Source of the DNA: Flavobacteriaceae bacterium
GTDB taxonomy: Bacteria; Bacteroidota; Bacteroidia; Flavobacteriales; Flavobacteriaceae
Assembly (NCBI GenBank): GCA_016780435.1
Contig: JADHLU010000087.1
Coordinates: 1 to 5,256 of the forward strand
Length of the DNA stretch: 5,256 bases
Direction: 5' to 3'
Below, one piece after another: positions 1 to 5,256 of the stretch (the first letter of the stretch is position 1; each line of letters begins with the position of its first letter). A program made the position numbers and the translations under genes. The notes beneath the pieces are model-generated. The model searched no databases, was not told where the DNA came from, and saw nothing but the letters and a program-made list of their open reading frames with translations.

Positions 1-773
1 ACGGCATATGAGGCGCTGATTCCGTTGTTAAAGATCAACGTCTTAGTGCCCTTGGCCACCTCATTGTACACACTGAGTAGCTTTCCGAGCATACCGTAAT
101 TGGAGTAAAACGCATCGCTACTTTTAACTGTATAGTCTCCGTTGATCCCCAATTTTAGGCCTTGTAAGCTCAGGTCGTATCGGTGTACCTCCGCTTCGGC
201 AAGAAAGCCTTTGTCGATAAGTGATTGTATAGACTCTCCAATGATCAATTTTTTATAAAAATCTTTCATTGGAAGCTTGATGTTTGAACTCAATGGAGTT
301 GCGGTAACACCTAAAACATAGGGACGCTCAAAATACTTAAACAGTTTTCTGAACGAATTGTAGTGGGCCTCATCGATAATGACGAGTCCGATATTTTCCA
401 AAATAATCTTATCGTCGTTAAGGCGGTTGTTTAGGGTCTCCACCATGGCGACGTAGCACATATGCGGATCGTTGGGCTCAATCTCTTTTACCGACGAATT
501 AATCACCTTGTTAATGACCCCAAATTCATCCAACATCTTCGAGGTCTGACTGCTTAATTCTATTCGATGGGTCAATACGACCACCTTTTTGCCTCGCCGC
601 TCTATGAAGCGCTTTGCAATCTCACTAAAGACAACGGTCTTTCCTCCGCCTGTAGGAAGCTGGTACAATAAGTTAGACCCCTCCTCTACCTCGTCGAGTG
701 CATCAAAAATGCGCTCGAGGTCTTTCTTTTGATAAGCATACAGCTCTTTGGAGTTTAAACTATTCGTCGGCAT
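1..773 (-). CDS. DEAD/DEAH-box superfamily 2 helicase, N-terminal part (runs off left edge)
   Basis: The first 257 codons are visible; the 3' end is outside the window. The start is the ATG at 773-771. A TAA lies in frame two codons upstream, so the protein cannot extend further. The SF2 helicase motifs appear in order: a Q-like YQ at residues 14-15, Walker A LPTGGGKT at 39-46, motif Ia VLTHRIEL at 66-73, motif Ib VAMVETL at 108-114, DEAH at 134-137 and motif III TATP at 157-160. After about residue 170 the sequence crosses into the start of the second RecA-like lobe (KTLIFNNG near 245-252). This is the architecture of the ResIII/DEAD group, ATP-driven translocases or helicases acting on DNA or RNA. 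No nuclease or other domain precedes the helicase core. The family includes restriction-enzyme subunits and stand-alone repair or RNA helicases, and the missing C-terminus would be needed to choose. No methyltransferase or specificity gene is visible, so a restriction role is unsupported. It is divergent from rpoD. Confidence 0.9.
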   Translation of the reverse strand, partial: MPTNSLNSKELYAYQKKDLERIFDALDEVEEGSNLLYQLPTGGGKTVVFSEIAKRFIERRGKKVVVLTHRIELSSQTSKMLDEFGVINKVINSSVKEIEPNDPHMCYVAMVETLNNRLNDDKIILENIGLVIIDEAHYNSFRKLFKYFERPYVLGVTATPLSSNIKLPMKDFYKKLIIGESIQSLIDKGFLAEAEVHRYDLSLQGLKLGINGDYTVKSSDAFYSNYGMLGKLLSVYNEVAKGTKTLIFNNGISASYA

Positions 774-785
774 GTATTAGAAGAC

Positions 786-793
786 TAATTTTG
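786..793 (+). promoter_or_regulatory. Candidate -7 element TAATTTTG of a Bacteroidota promoter reading toward rpoD
   Basis: TAATTTTG fits the Bacteroidota primary-sigma -7 consensus TAnnTTTG at every fixed position. TTCG at 763-766, exactly 19 bases upstream, matches 3 of 4 bases of the -33 element TTTG. Transcription from here would start near 800 and give rpoD an untranslated leader of about 130 nt. The -33 element would lie inside the start of the divergent helicase gene. This is consensus matching only, and AT-rich intergenic DNA gives chance matches. Confidence 0.45.
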
Positions 794-801
794 CAAAAAT
801 A
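794..801 (-). promoter_or_regulatory. Candidate -7 element TATTTTTG reading toward the helicase gene
   Basis: On the minus strand this reads TATTTTTG, again a full match to TAnnTTTG, and it abuts the plus-strand element back to back. It lies about 20 bases upstream of the helicase ATG, implying a leader of roughly 10-15 nt. No TTTG is visible at the expected -33 spacing on this strand, so support is weaker than for the partner element. Confidence 0.35.
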
Positions 802-931
802 GCCATAAAACTATGCGTACAGGTGCTGTTTGACCAAATAAAATTCTTGGTGATAACTTCTTGATAACCTGAAAACTCCCCTATTGCTTAGGCCTAAAGA
901 CGGTTGTAATATGTAGTAAATTTTCAACTCT

Positions 932-1795
932 ATGAGACAGCTTAAAATAGTGAAACAGGTCACCAATAGAGAGTCAAAATCTCTAGATAAGTACCTTCAA
1001 GATATTAGCCGTATAGAACTCATAACGGCGGAAGAGGAGGTCGAACTCGCTCAAAAAATTAAAAAAGGTGAGCGCGCTGCCTTAGAGACTTTAGTAAACG
1101 CTAACCTAAGATTTGTTGTTTCTGTTGCAAAGCAGTACCAGAATCAGGGTCTTACCCTCCCCGATTTAATAAATGAAGGCAATTTAGGTCTAGTGAAAGC
1201 GGCACAACGATTCGATGAAACAAGAGGGTTTAAGTTTATTTCATACGCCGTGTGGTGGATTCGACAAAGCATACTTCAAGCGCTTGCTGAGCAGTCTAGA
1301 GTGGTCCGGTTGCCCTTGAATAAAATTGGGTCAATCAATAAGATTAATAAGACGTTTTCGTATCTCGAACAGGCCCATGAGAGACCTCCGTCTGCTGAAG
1401 AAATAGCCGAAGAATTGGGGATGACCGTTACCGAAGTGAAGCAGTCGTTAAAAAACTCTGGAAGACACATCTCTATGGATGCACCCTTTGAAGAGGGAGA
1501 AGATTCTAATTTATACGATGTGATCACTTCAGATGCTTCTCCATTACCCGACAATGATTTAATTAACGAATCTCTAAGTACAGAGATACATCGAGTTTTG
1601 GACACCCTCTCAGAACGAGAAGCCGACGTAGTTCGACTGTATTACGGAATCGGCCAGAACTCCACTATGACGCTCGATGAGATTGGCAACGCCTTTGATT
1701 TGACCCGCGAGCGCGTCAGACAAATTCGAGAAAAAGCCATTAGAAAGCTTAGAAAATCGGCTAAAAACGAGCTTCTTCAATCTTACCTCGATTAG
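932..1795 (+). CDS. rpoD: Primary RNA polymerase sigma factor RpoD (SigA)
   Basis: This is the housekeeping sigma-70 factor, which directs core RNA polymerase to most promoters. At 287 aa it is the short form usual in Bacteroidota, without region 1.1 and without the large non-conserved insert of E. coli RpoD. Region 1.2 spans about residues 17-46 ([18 protein letters not shown]). Regions 2.1-2.4 span about 54-125 and include the core-binding [18 protein letters not shown] (78-95) and the -10-melting, aromatic-rich [16 protein letters not shown] (99-114). Region 3 follows at about 126-185, with [12 protein letters not shown] forming the 3.2 linker. Region 4 ends the protein, with a helix-turn-helix at about 247-275 ([25 protein letters not shown]). 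All primary-sigma landmarks are intact. The ATG at 932 fits the family N-terminus ([20 protein letters not shown]) and no Shine-Dalgarno is seen, as expected in this phylum. The small gene at 1841 follows after 45 bp. Confidence 0.97.
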   Translation: MRQLKIVKQVTNRESKSLDKYLQDISRIELITAEEEVELAQKIKKGERAALETLVNANLRFVVSVAKQYQNQGLTLPDLINEGNLGLVKAAQRFDETRGFKFISYAVWWIRQSILQALAEQSRVVRLPLNKIGSINKINKTFSYLEQAHERPPSAEEIAEELGMTVTEVKQSLKNSGRHISMDAPFEEGEDSNLYDVITSDASPLPDNDLINESLSTEIHRVLDTLSEREADVVRLYYGIGQNSTMTLDEIGNAFDLTRERVRQIREKAIRKLRKSAKNELLQSYLD

Positions 1796-1840
1796 ATCTT
1801 TTAGCTCAGATTAGATTTAAACCCGATAAAACTCATACCG

Positions 1841-2257
1841 ATGTCATCGCGTTCTGAAAAACTATTGCAGCAACGGCCACAAATTCCCAGTTCTAAGATT
1901 CACGACAACATGAGTCGCGAAGAATATTTCCAGAATGCGGTATTAAGGCCAGTTCTAAAGCTTCAAAACGAGTTGTTCATTGCCGTTTATATGAACTATA
2001 TCCGTAAACACAAAAACGTCTTTCACGACTTAAGCCTGCCGAAAAAGATGCAGTATATTGAAAACAGTGTGCAGCGTGATGTCAAGTTTAGAAACAACCT
2101 CAAGGGAATCATTCTAGGGCAACTAACCGTTGAAGAATTTGAAGTGTATGCTGAGAATTCTTCTGCACTCAACAAGCGGATGATGAATCTTCTCATTGAA
2201 CGCCTTAAAGACCAGATACAGTTGTTTGAAAAAGACAGTCCTGCGCTATCGGCCTAG
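1841..2257 (+). CDS. Small conserved-looking protein of unknown function downstream of rpoD
   Basis: This 138-aa protein begins with ATG 45 bp after the rpoD stop. No hairpin is visible between the two genes, so they are probably co-transcribed. The protein is soluble, with no signal peptide or membrane segment. It is rich in charged residues and appears mostly helical: a polar N-terminus (1-25), then helices around 26-58 (EEYFQNAVLRPVLKLQNELF), 66-95 and 107-130 (LNKRMMNLLIERLKDQIQLF). The only cysteine- or histidine-rich feature is an isolated HKNVFH at 57-62; no enzyme motif or metal site is evident. From memory, similar short proteins in Flavobacteriia carry the automatic name 'glyoxalase', but nothing here resembles the beta-alpha-beta repeats of the glyoxalase/VOC fold, so I do not adopt that name. 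An internal Met at residue 24 is an alternative start. Codon use resembles its neighbours. That it is a real gene is fairly sure; its function is not known. Confidence 0.85.
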   Translation: MSSRSEKLLQQRPQIPSSKIHDNMSREEYFQNAVLRPVLKLQNELFIAVYMNYIRKHKNVFHDLSLPKKMQYIENSVQRDVKFRNNLKGIILGQLTVEEFEVYAENSSALNKRMMNLLIERLKDQIQLFEKDSPALSA

Positions 2258-2261
2258 TCGA

Positions 2262-3725
2262 TCATTCAAGACCTGAAAAGTAACTGTTGTACAGATCGTT
2301 AAAGGTAGTCTTGTGATCAATTCTTGAACTGTTGAGTTTTTCTTTTGCCACTAGTCCCCACAAAATAATCTCCTTATAGAAATGCCTTTCTGACTTAGGG
2401 CAGTCAGGGAAATGGGCTTTCAATAGCTCATCTAATGGCTTTATACGATCTAGCTCACTCTGAAAAAACTCATCTGGAGCGTCGTCTAAGAGCTCCACAG
2501 GGTCGTTTTCAAAGAACCAGGTGTAAAGGGTGTCGTAAGCAGAAGGAGCTCCTTTCTTTTCGAGCTTTTCTATTTTCGGAAAGTGTTGTTCGAAAGTAGT
2601 AAGTACCGCCTTTTTGATTAACTCTTGGGCGACAAAGTCGGCACCCTCTTGCTCTCCTTCGTAGACGAGTTCTACTTTACCGGTAATAGCCGGACCGATA
2701 TTCATTATATCGAGTACTCTTAAAGCTGAGCTAGACTCGTTATTTTGAATCATTCGCAGTTCGGCTCCACTAACCGCGTTTTCAAACGCACTTATACTCA
2801 GCCGCGCAGAAACCCCGCTTTTGGCATCGACATACTCGCTTGTTCTAGCCTCAAAAGCAATGGCCTCAATTAGATCTCGTGCAGCCTCACTAATAAACAG
2901 ACCTTCAACAACGGGTTTAGCTTCTTGACGGGTAATTTCTTTGGCAATAGCTATAGTTTTGGGATAATGGGTCAGTATTTGAGATCCTATGCGATCTTTG
3001 AGTGGAGTCACAATGCTTCCCCTATTGGTGTAATCTTCTGGGTTAGCGGTAAAAACAAAGGCGACGTCTAGAGGTAATTTCATTTTAAACCCTCTGATTT
3101 GCACCTCACCTTCTTGAAGTATCGAAAATAAGGCTACCTGAATTCTAGCCTGTAAATCAGGGAGCTCGTTGATCACGAAAAGGCAGCGATTGGCTCTTGG
3201 TACCATTCCGTAATGAATAACTTCTTCGTCAGCGTATGAAAGTTTTAGGTTGGCGGCCTTTATAGGATCTATATCTCCGATCAAGTCGGCAACACTCACA
3301 TCAGGAGTGGCTAGTTTTTCAAAGAATCGATCTGATCGCCCAAGCCATTCAATGGGCGTATCGTCTCCTTTTTCAGCAATCAAATCTCTCGCCATTTTCG
3401 AAATCGGCTTAAACGGATCATCGTTTATCGTTGACCCCTTCACTACCGGAATAAACTCGTCTAACAGTTCGGTCATTAAACGAGCTATACGCGTTTTTGC
3501 CTGACCTCTAAGTCCAAGCAAATTAATGTTGTGCTTAGACAGAATTGCTTTTTTAAGCTGTGGAATGACCGTGTGTTCATACCCTATGATTCCCTCGAAT
3601 ACCGGCTGATCAGCCTTTATCTTCGCAACGAGATTATACCTTAGTTCATCCTTAATGGTCTTATAGGTGTATCCGGCAGCTTTAAGTGCTCCGAGTGTAT
3701 CAGGCCTGTTTTTCGATGTGCTCAT
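2262..3725 (-). CDS. MoxR/magnesium-chelatase-I-like AAA+ ATPase
   Basis: This 487-aa AAA+ ATPase is of the MoxR/ChlI (BchI-like) type. Such enzymes form ring oligomers that remodel target proteins, usually with a VWA partner; here that is the adjacent upstream gene. Its ATG overlaps the partner's TGA by four bases (ATGA, 3722-3725), suggesting translational coupling and equimolar need. Visible motifs are a Walker A variant GLRGQAKT at 71-78 (Ala where Gly usually precedes the Lys), a Walker B variant LFVINE at 182-187 (Asn in place of the usual Asp), sensor 1 in TANPEDYTNRG (Asn228), the arginine finger in PLKDR (Arg245), and sensor 2 Arg308 in GVSARLS. The insert at about 97-180 (NDDPFKPI, DTPIEWLGR, LATPDVSVADLIGDIDP) is, as I recall it, typical of this stand-alone family. 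The C-terminal part from about 380 is acidic and helical, of unknown role. Annotations such as 'magnesium chelatase' or 'sigma-54 interacting' would be misleading, since no tetrapyrrole genes or sigma-54 contact motif (GAFTGA) are seen. The target is unknown. Confidence 0.92.
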   Translation of the reverse strand: MSTSKNRPDTLGALKAAGYTYKTIKDELRYNLVAKIKADQPVFEGIIGYEHTVIPQLKKAILSKHNINLLGLRGQAKTRIARLMTELLDEFIPVVKGSTINDDPFKPISKMARDLIAEKGDDTPIEWLGRSDRFFEKLATPDVSVADLIGDIDPIKAANLKLSYADEEVIHYGMVPRANRCLFVINELPDLQARIQVALFSILQEGEVQIRGFKMKLPLDVAFVFTANPEDYTNRGSIVTPLKDRIGSQILTHYPKTIAIAKEITRQEAKPVVEGLFISEAARDLIEAIAFEARTSEYVDAKSGVSARLSISAFENAVSGAELRMIQNNESSSALRVLDIMNIGPAITGKVELVYEGEQEGADFVAQELIKKAVLTTFEQHFPKIEKLEKKGAPSAYDTLYTWFFENDPVELLDDAPDEFFQSELDRIKPLDELLKAHFPDCPKSERHFYKEIILWGLVAKEKLNSSRIDHKTTFNDLYNSYFSGLE

Positions 3726-4867
3726 TTGATTCGTCGTTTTCGATTGGCGTTGTAATCTTCAAAAATCATTTCACCTAAATGATCTAGTCCGGTATAAAAA
3801 GCTTTACCCTTATTGACGGCTGTGAATTCTCTAACGAATTGCATTAGATACGGATCTTGAGCGATCATGAAGGTGGTAATCTGTATGTTGTTTTTCTGTG
3901 CTATACGGGCGCGATTGTAGCATTGCGCCACAATTTCTGGATCAAGACCGGCGCTGTTTTTGTAATACGAGCCATCAGCTAGGTGCAGACAACTCGGCTT
4001 TCCGTCGGTAATCATAAAAATTTGCTTGTTGGAATGCTTTTTGCGCGCAAGCATTTTCATGGCCAGGTCGATTCCGGCCACCGTATTGGTGTGGTACGGA
4101 CCTACATTGAGGTAAGGAAGTTCAGCAATTTTAATCGGCCATGCATCGTTGCCAAACACCACTATATCTAAGGTGTCTTTTGGATAACGCGTCGTAATCA
4201 TCTCCGCAAGAGCCATAGCCACCTTTTTAGCGGGTGTAATGCGGTCTTCTCCGTAGAGAATCATACTGTGACTGATGTCAATCATCAACACCGTACTCAT
4301 CTGTGCCTTATGCTCGGTTTGCCGAACCACTAGGTCGTCTTCTTGCATTTGACTTAGATCGAGACCGTGATTACGCATGGCATTGTTAACGGATGCGGCC
4401 ATGTCGATATGCTCAATGGCGTCTCCAAAATGATACGAACGCAGCTCACCAGAAAACTGATCGCCTTGGCCAATCGTGGATGTCTTATGGCTGCCGGAAC
4501 CTTTTTTCTTCAGGTTTCCGAACAACTGTTCTAGTGCCCTCTTTCGGAGCTCTCGTTCAAGCTTGGCAGTCATTTTGAGGGCCCTTTTCTGCTCTTCAGA
4601 AGCTTCAGATGCAGAAGTAGGAGGTGCTGGGTCTATTTCTTCTTTCAAGAAACCTTTTTCGAGCAGATCTTCTAAAAAGTCGTCTATGGTGTAGTTCTCG
4701 TCGGTGAGTTCGTATTCTTTATCGAGCGATCTAAGCCAGTCGATGGCCTCGTCAACATCGCCCGAGGTGTGGGTGATTAACTCTTGAAAGATGTCGTAAA
4801 GTTTCTCGAAAGGCGATTTGCCTTCTTCACCCCCAAGTGTAAATCGGTACCCGGTGTTCAAATTCAT
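3722..4867 (-). CDS. von Willebrand factor A (VWA) domain protein, partner of the AAA+ ATPase
   Basis: This 381-aa cytoplasmic protein has no signal peptide or transmembrane segment. The N-terminal half holds an acidic segment (about 35-80), a short Pro/Ser/Ala linker (80-90), and a basic, coiled-coil-like helix at 91-122 (EEQKRALKMTAKLEREL). A conserved-looking stretch follows around 132-165 (GQGDQFSGELRSY). The C-terminal half is a VWA domain (about 190-375) with a complete metal-ion-dependent adhesion site: DISHS at 197-201, a Thr at 260 or 262 (YHTNT) and TDGKPS with Asp288. It should bind Mg2+ and contact partner proteins. The next gene, overlapping by 4 bp, encodes a MoxR/ChlI-like ATPase. 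By analogy with ChlD and CoxE/MoxR-associated VWA proteins, I infer that it works as adaptor or regulator of that ATPase. The ATG at 4867 is 31 bp after the hisIE stop. Upstream, TAATTTAG (4883-4876, minus) is one mismatch from a -7 box but has no -33 partner, so co-transcription with hisIE is plausible. Confidence 0.92.
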   Translation of the reverse strand: MNLNTGYRFTLGGEEGKSPFEKLYDIFQELITHTSGDVDEAIDWLRSLDKEYELTDENYTIDDFLEDLLEKGFLKEEIDPAPPTSASEASEEQKRALKMTAKLERELRKRALEQLFGNLKKKGSGSHKTSTIGQGDQFSGELRSYHFGDAIEHIDMAASVNNAMRNHGLDLSQMQEDDLVVRQTEHKAQMSTVLMIDISHSMILYGEDRITPAKKVAMALAEMITTRYPKDTLDIVVFGNDAWPIKIAELPYLNVGPYHTNTVAGIDLAMKMLARKKHSNKQIFMITDGKPSCLHLADGSYYKNSAGLDPEIVAQCYNRARIAQKNNIQITTFMIAQDPYLMQFVREFTAVNKGKAFYTGLDHLGEMIFEDYNANRKRRIK

Positions 4868-4898
4868 AGCAGTCTCTAAATTACGACTTTGCTACTGT

Positions 4899-5256
4899 TT
4901 AGCGATGGCGGCTTGCCAATATTTTAGAAACGTCTGAAAGACTGTAGTTTTTTTCTTCTAAAAGAATCATGAGGTGAAAGACTAAGTCTGCAGCTTCATT
5001 CAAAAAAAGTTCGTCATTGCTATCTTTAGCTTCAATAACTACTTCTACGGCCTCCTCTCCAACTTTCTGGGCGATTTTATTTATTCCTTTTGCAAACAAT
5101 TGACTCACATAACTTTCTGTAGACGGATTCTGGTGACGTTCTTTGATGACTTCAGTTAGCTCACTGAGAAACATCAGGGAATCTGTAACACGTTCATTGA
5201 AACAGGTCTCACTGCCCGTATGACAAACGGGGCCTGTCGGGCGGGCATAAACCAAA
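4899..5256 (-). CDS. hisIE: Histidine biosynthesis bifunctional protein HisIE, C-terminal part (runs off right edge)
   Basis: Only the last 118 codons or so are present; the gene enters from beyond 5256. The first visible codon, TTG (Leu), is internal rather than a start, because the HisI domain is already under way. The first 20 residues are the end of phosphoribosyl-AMP cyclohydrolase, with the zinc-binding motif CHTGSETCF (both Cys intact). A short linker then leads to phosphoribosyl-ATP pyrophosphohydrolase (HisE, MazG-like fold) from about residue 26. It carries the metal-binding GEEAVE (66-71) and NEAADL (86-91) helices, the family signature ESYVSQLFAKGINKIAQKV, and the usual ending LASRHR. 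The two activities hydrolyse PR-ATP to PR-AMP and open its ring, the second and third steps of histidine synthesis. Fused HisIE is about 200 aa, so roughly 80 residues are missing. The fusion is usually at the end of the his operon, so the rest of the operon is probably beyond the right edge. Confidence 0.95.
   Translation of the reverse strand, partial: LVYARPTGPVCHTGSETCFNERVTDSLMFLSELTEVIKERHQNPSTESYVSQLFAKGINKIAQKVGEEAVEVVIEAKDSNDELFLNEAADLVFHLMILLEEKNYSLSDVSKILASRHR

Noticed and set aside
1276..1605. Minus-strand open frame of 109 codons within rpoD
   Set aside because: It lies antisense to the strongly conserved regions 2-4 of the sigma factor; the translation shows no family features.
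1796..1840. Terminator or separate promoter between rpoD and the small gene
   Set aside because: The 45-bp gap shows no inverted repeat with a T-run and no TAnnTTTG match with a -33 partner.
2259..2298. Possible terminator hairpin from CGATC (2259-2263) and GATCG (2294-2298)
   Set aside because: It has only five base pairs with a loop of about 30 bases and no T-run; not credible as an intrinsic terminator.
3250..3504. Plus-strand open frame of 84 codons inside the AAA+ gene
   Set aside because: It is antisense to conserved ATPase coding sequence and its Ser-rich translation is typical of a shadow frame.
3983..4694. Three plus-strand open frames (3983-4171, 4393-4578, 4476-4694) inside the VWA gene
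   Set aside because: They are short, two of them overlap each other, and all are antisense to a convincing VWA protein; no recognisable features.
5253..5255. TTG at 5255 as a start codon for a stand-alone HisE
   Set aside because: The residues after it belong to the HisI zinc motif (CHTGSETCF), so the reading frame must come from outside the window.
1..5256. A new defence island or other undescribed multi-gene system combining the helicase, the small protein and the AAA+/VWA pair
   Set aside because: The genes are on opposing strands and interleaved with housekeeping genes (rpoD, hisIE), composition looks even, and there are no mobile-element, toxin, nuclease or CRISPR signatures. Only the AAA+/VWA pair forms a convincing unit.

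Overview
The window looks like ordinary chromosomal sequence from a member of the Bacteroidota, most likely the Flavobacteriia. The best evidence is the short (287 aa) primary sigma factor. It lacks region 1.1 and has the characteristic Bacteroidota N-terminus and '[17 protein letters not shown]' linker. Other support comes from starts without Shine-Dalgarno sequences and from TAnnTTTG-type promoter elements in the one sizeable intergenic gap. Assignment below class level would be guesswork.

Layout: (1) 1-773, minus strand: N-terminal part of a DEAD/DEAH superfamily 2 helicase whose C-terminus lies off the left edge. (2) 774-931: divergent intergenic region with two back-to-back -7-like promoter elements and a rather long leader for the sigma gene. 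(3) 932-1795, plus: rpoD, the housekeeping sigma factor. (4) 1841-2257, plus: a small, charged, probably all-helical protein of unknown function, 45 bp behind rpoD and probably co-transcribed. (5) 2262-4867, minus: a two-gene unit of a von Willebrand factor A (VWA) protein (3722-4867) followed by a MoxR/ChlI-like AAA+ ATPase (2262-3725), overlapping by ATGA. (6) 4899-5256, minus: C-terminal part of hisIE, cut by the right edge, 31 bp upstream of the VWA gene.

How the genes fit together: the helicase and rpoD are divergent neighbours sharing a control region. rpoD and its small follower converge tail-to-tail, with a 4-bp gap, on the AAA+/VWA pair. That pair lies downstream of hisIE in the same direction with little room for its own promoter, so it may be partly transcribed by read-through from histidine biosynthesis genes. 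The AAA+/VWA pair resembles the two-component logic of magnesium chelatase I/D and MoxR-VWA chaperones: the ATPase remodels a target and the metal-binding VWA protein acts as adaptor. Its substrate is unknown. No RNA genes, mobile elements, CRISPR arrays or clear terminators were seen. Nothing here amounts to a demonstrably new system; the AAA+/VWA pair and the small gene behind rpoD are the least explained parts.
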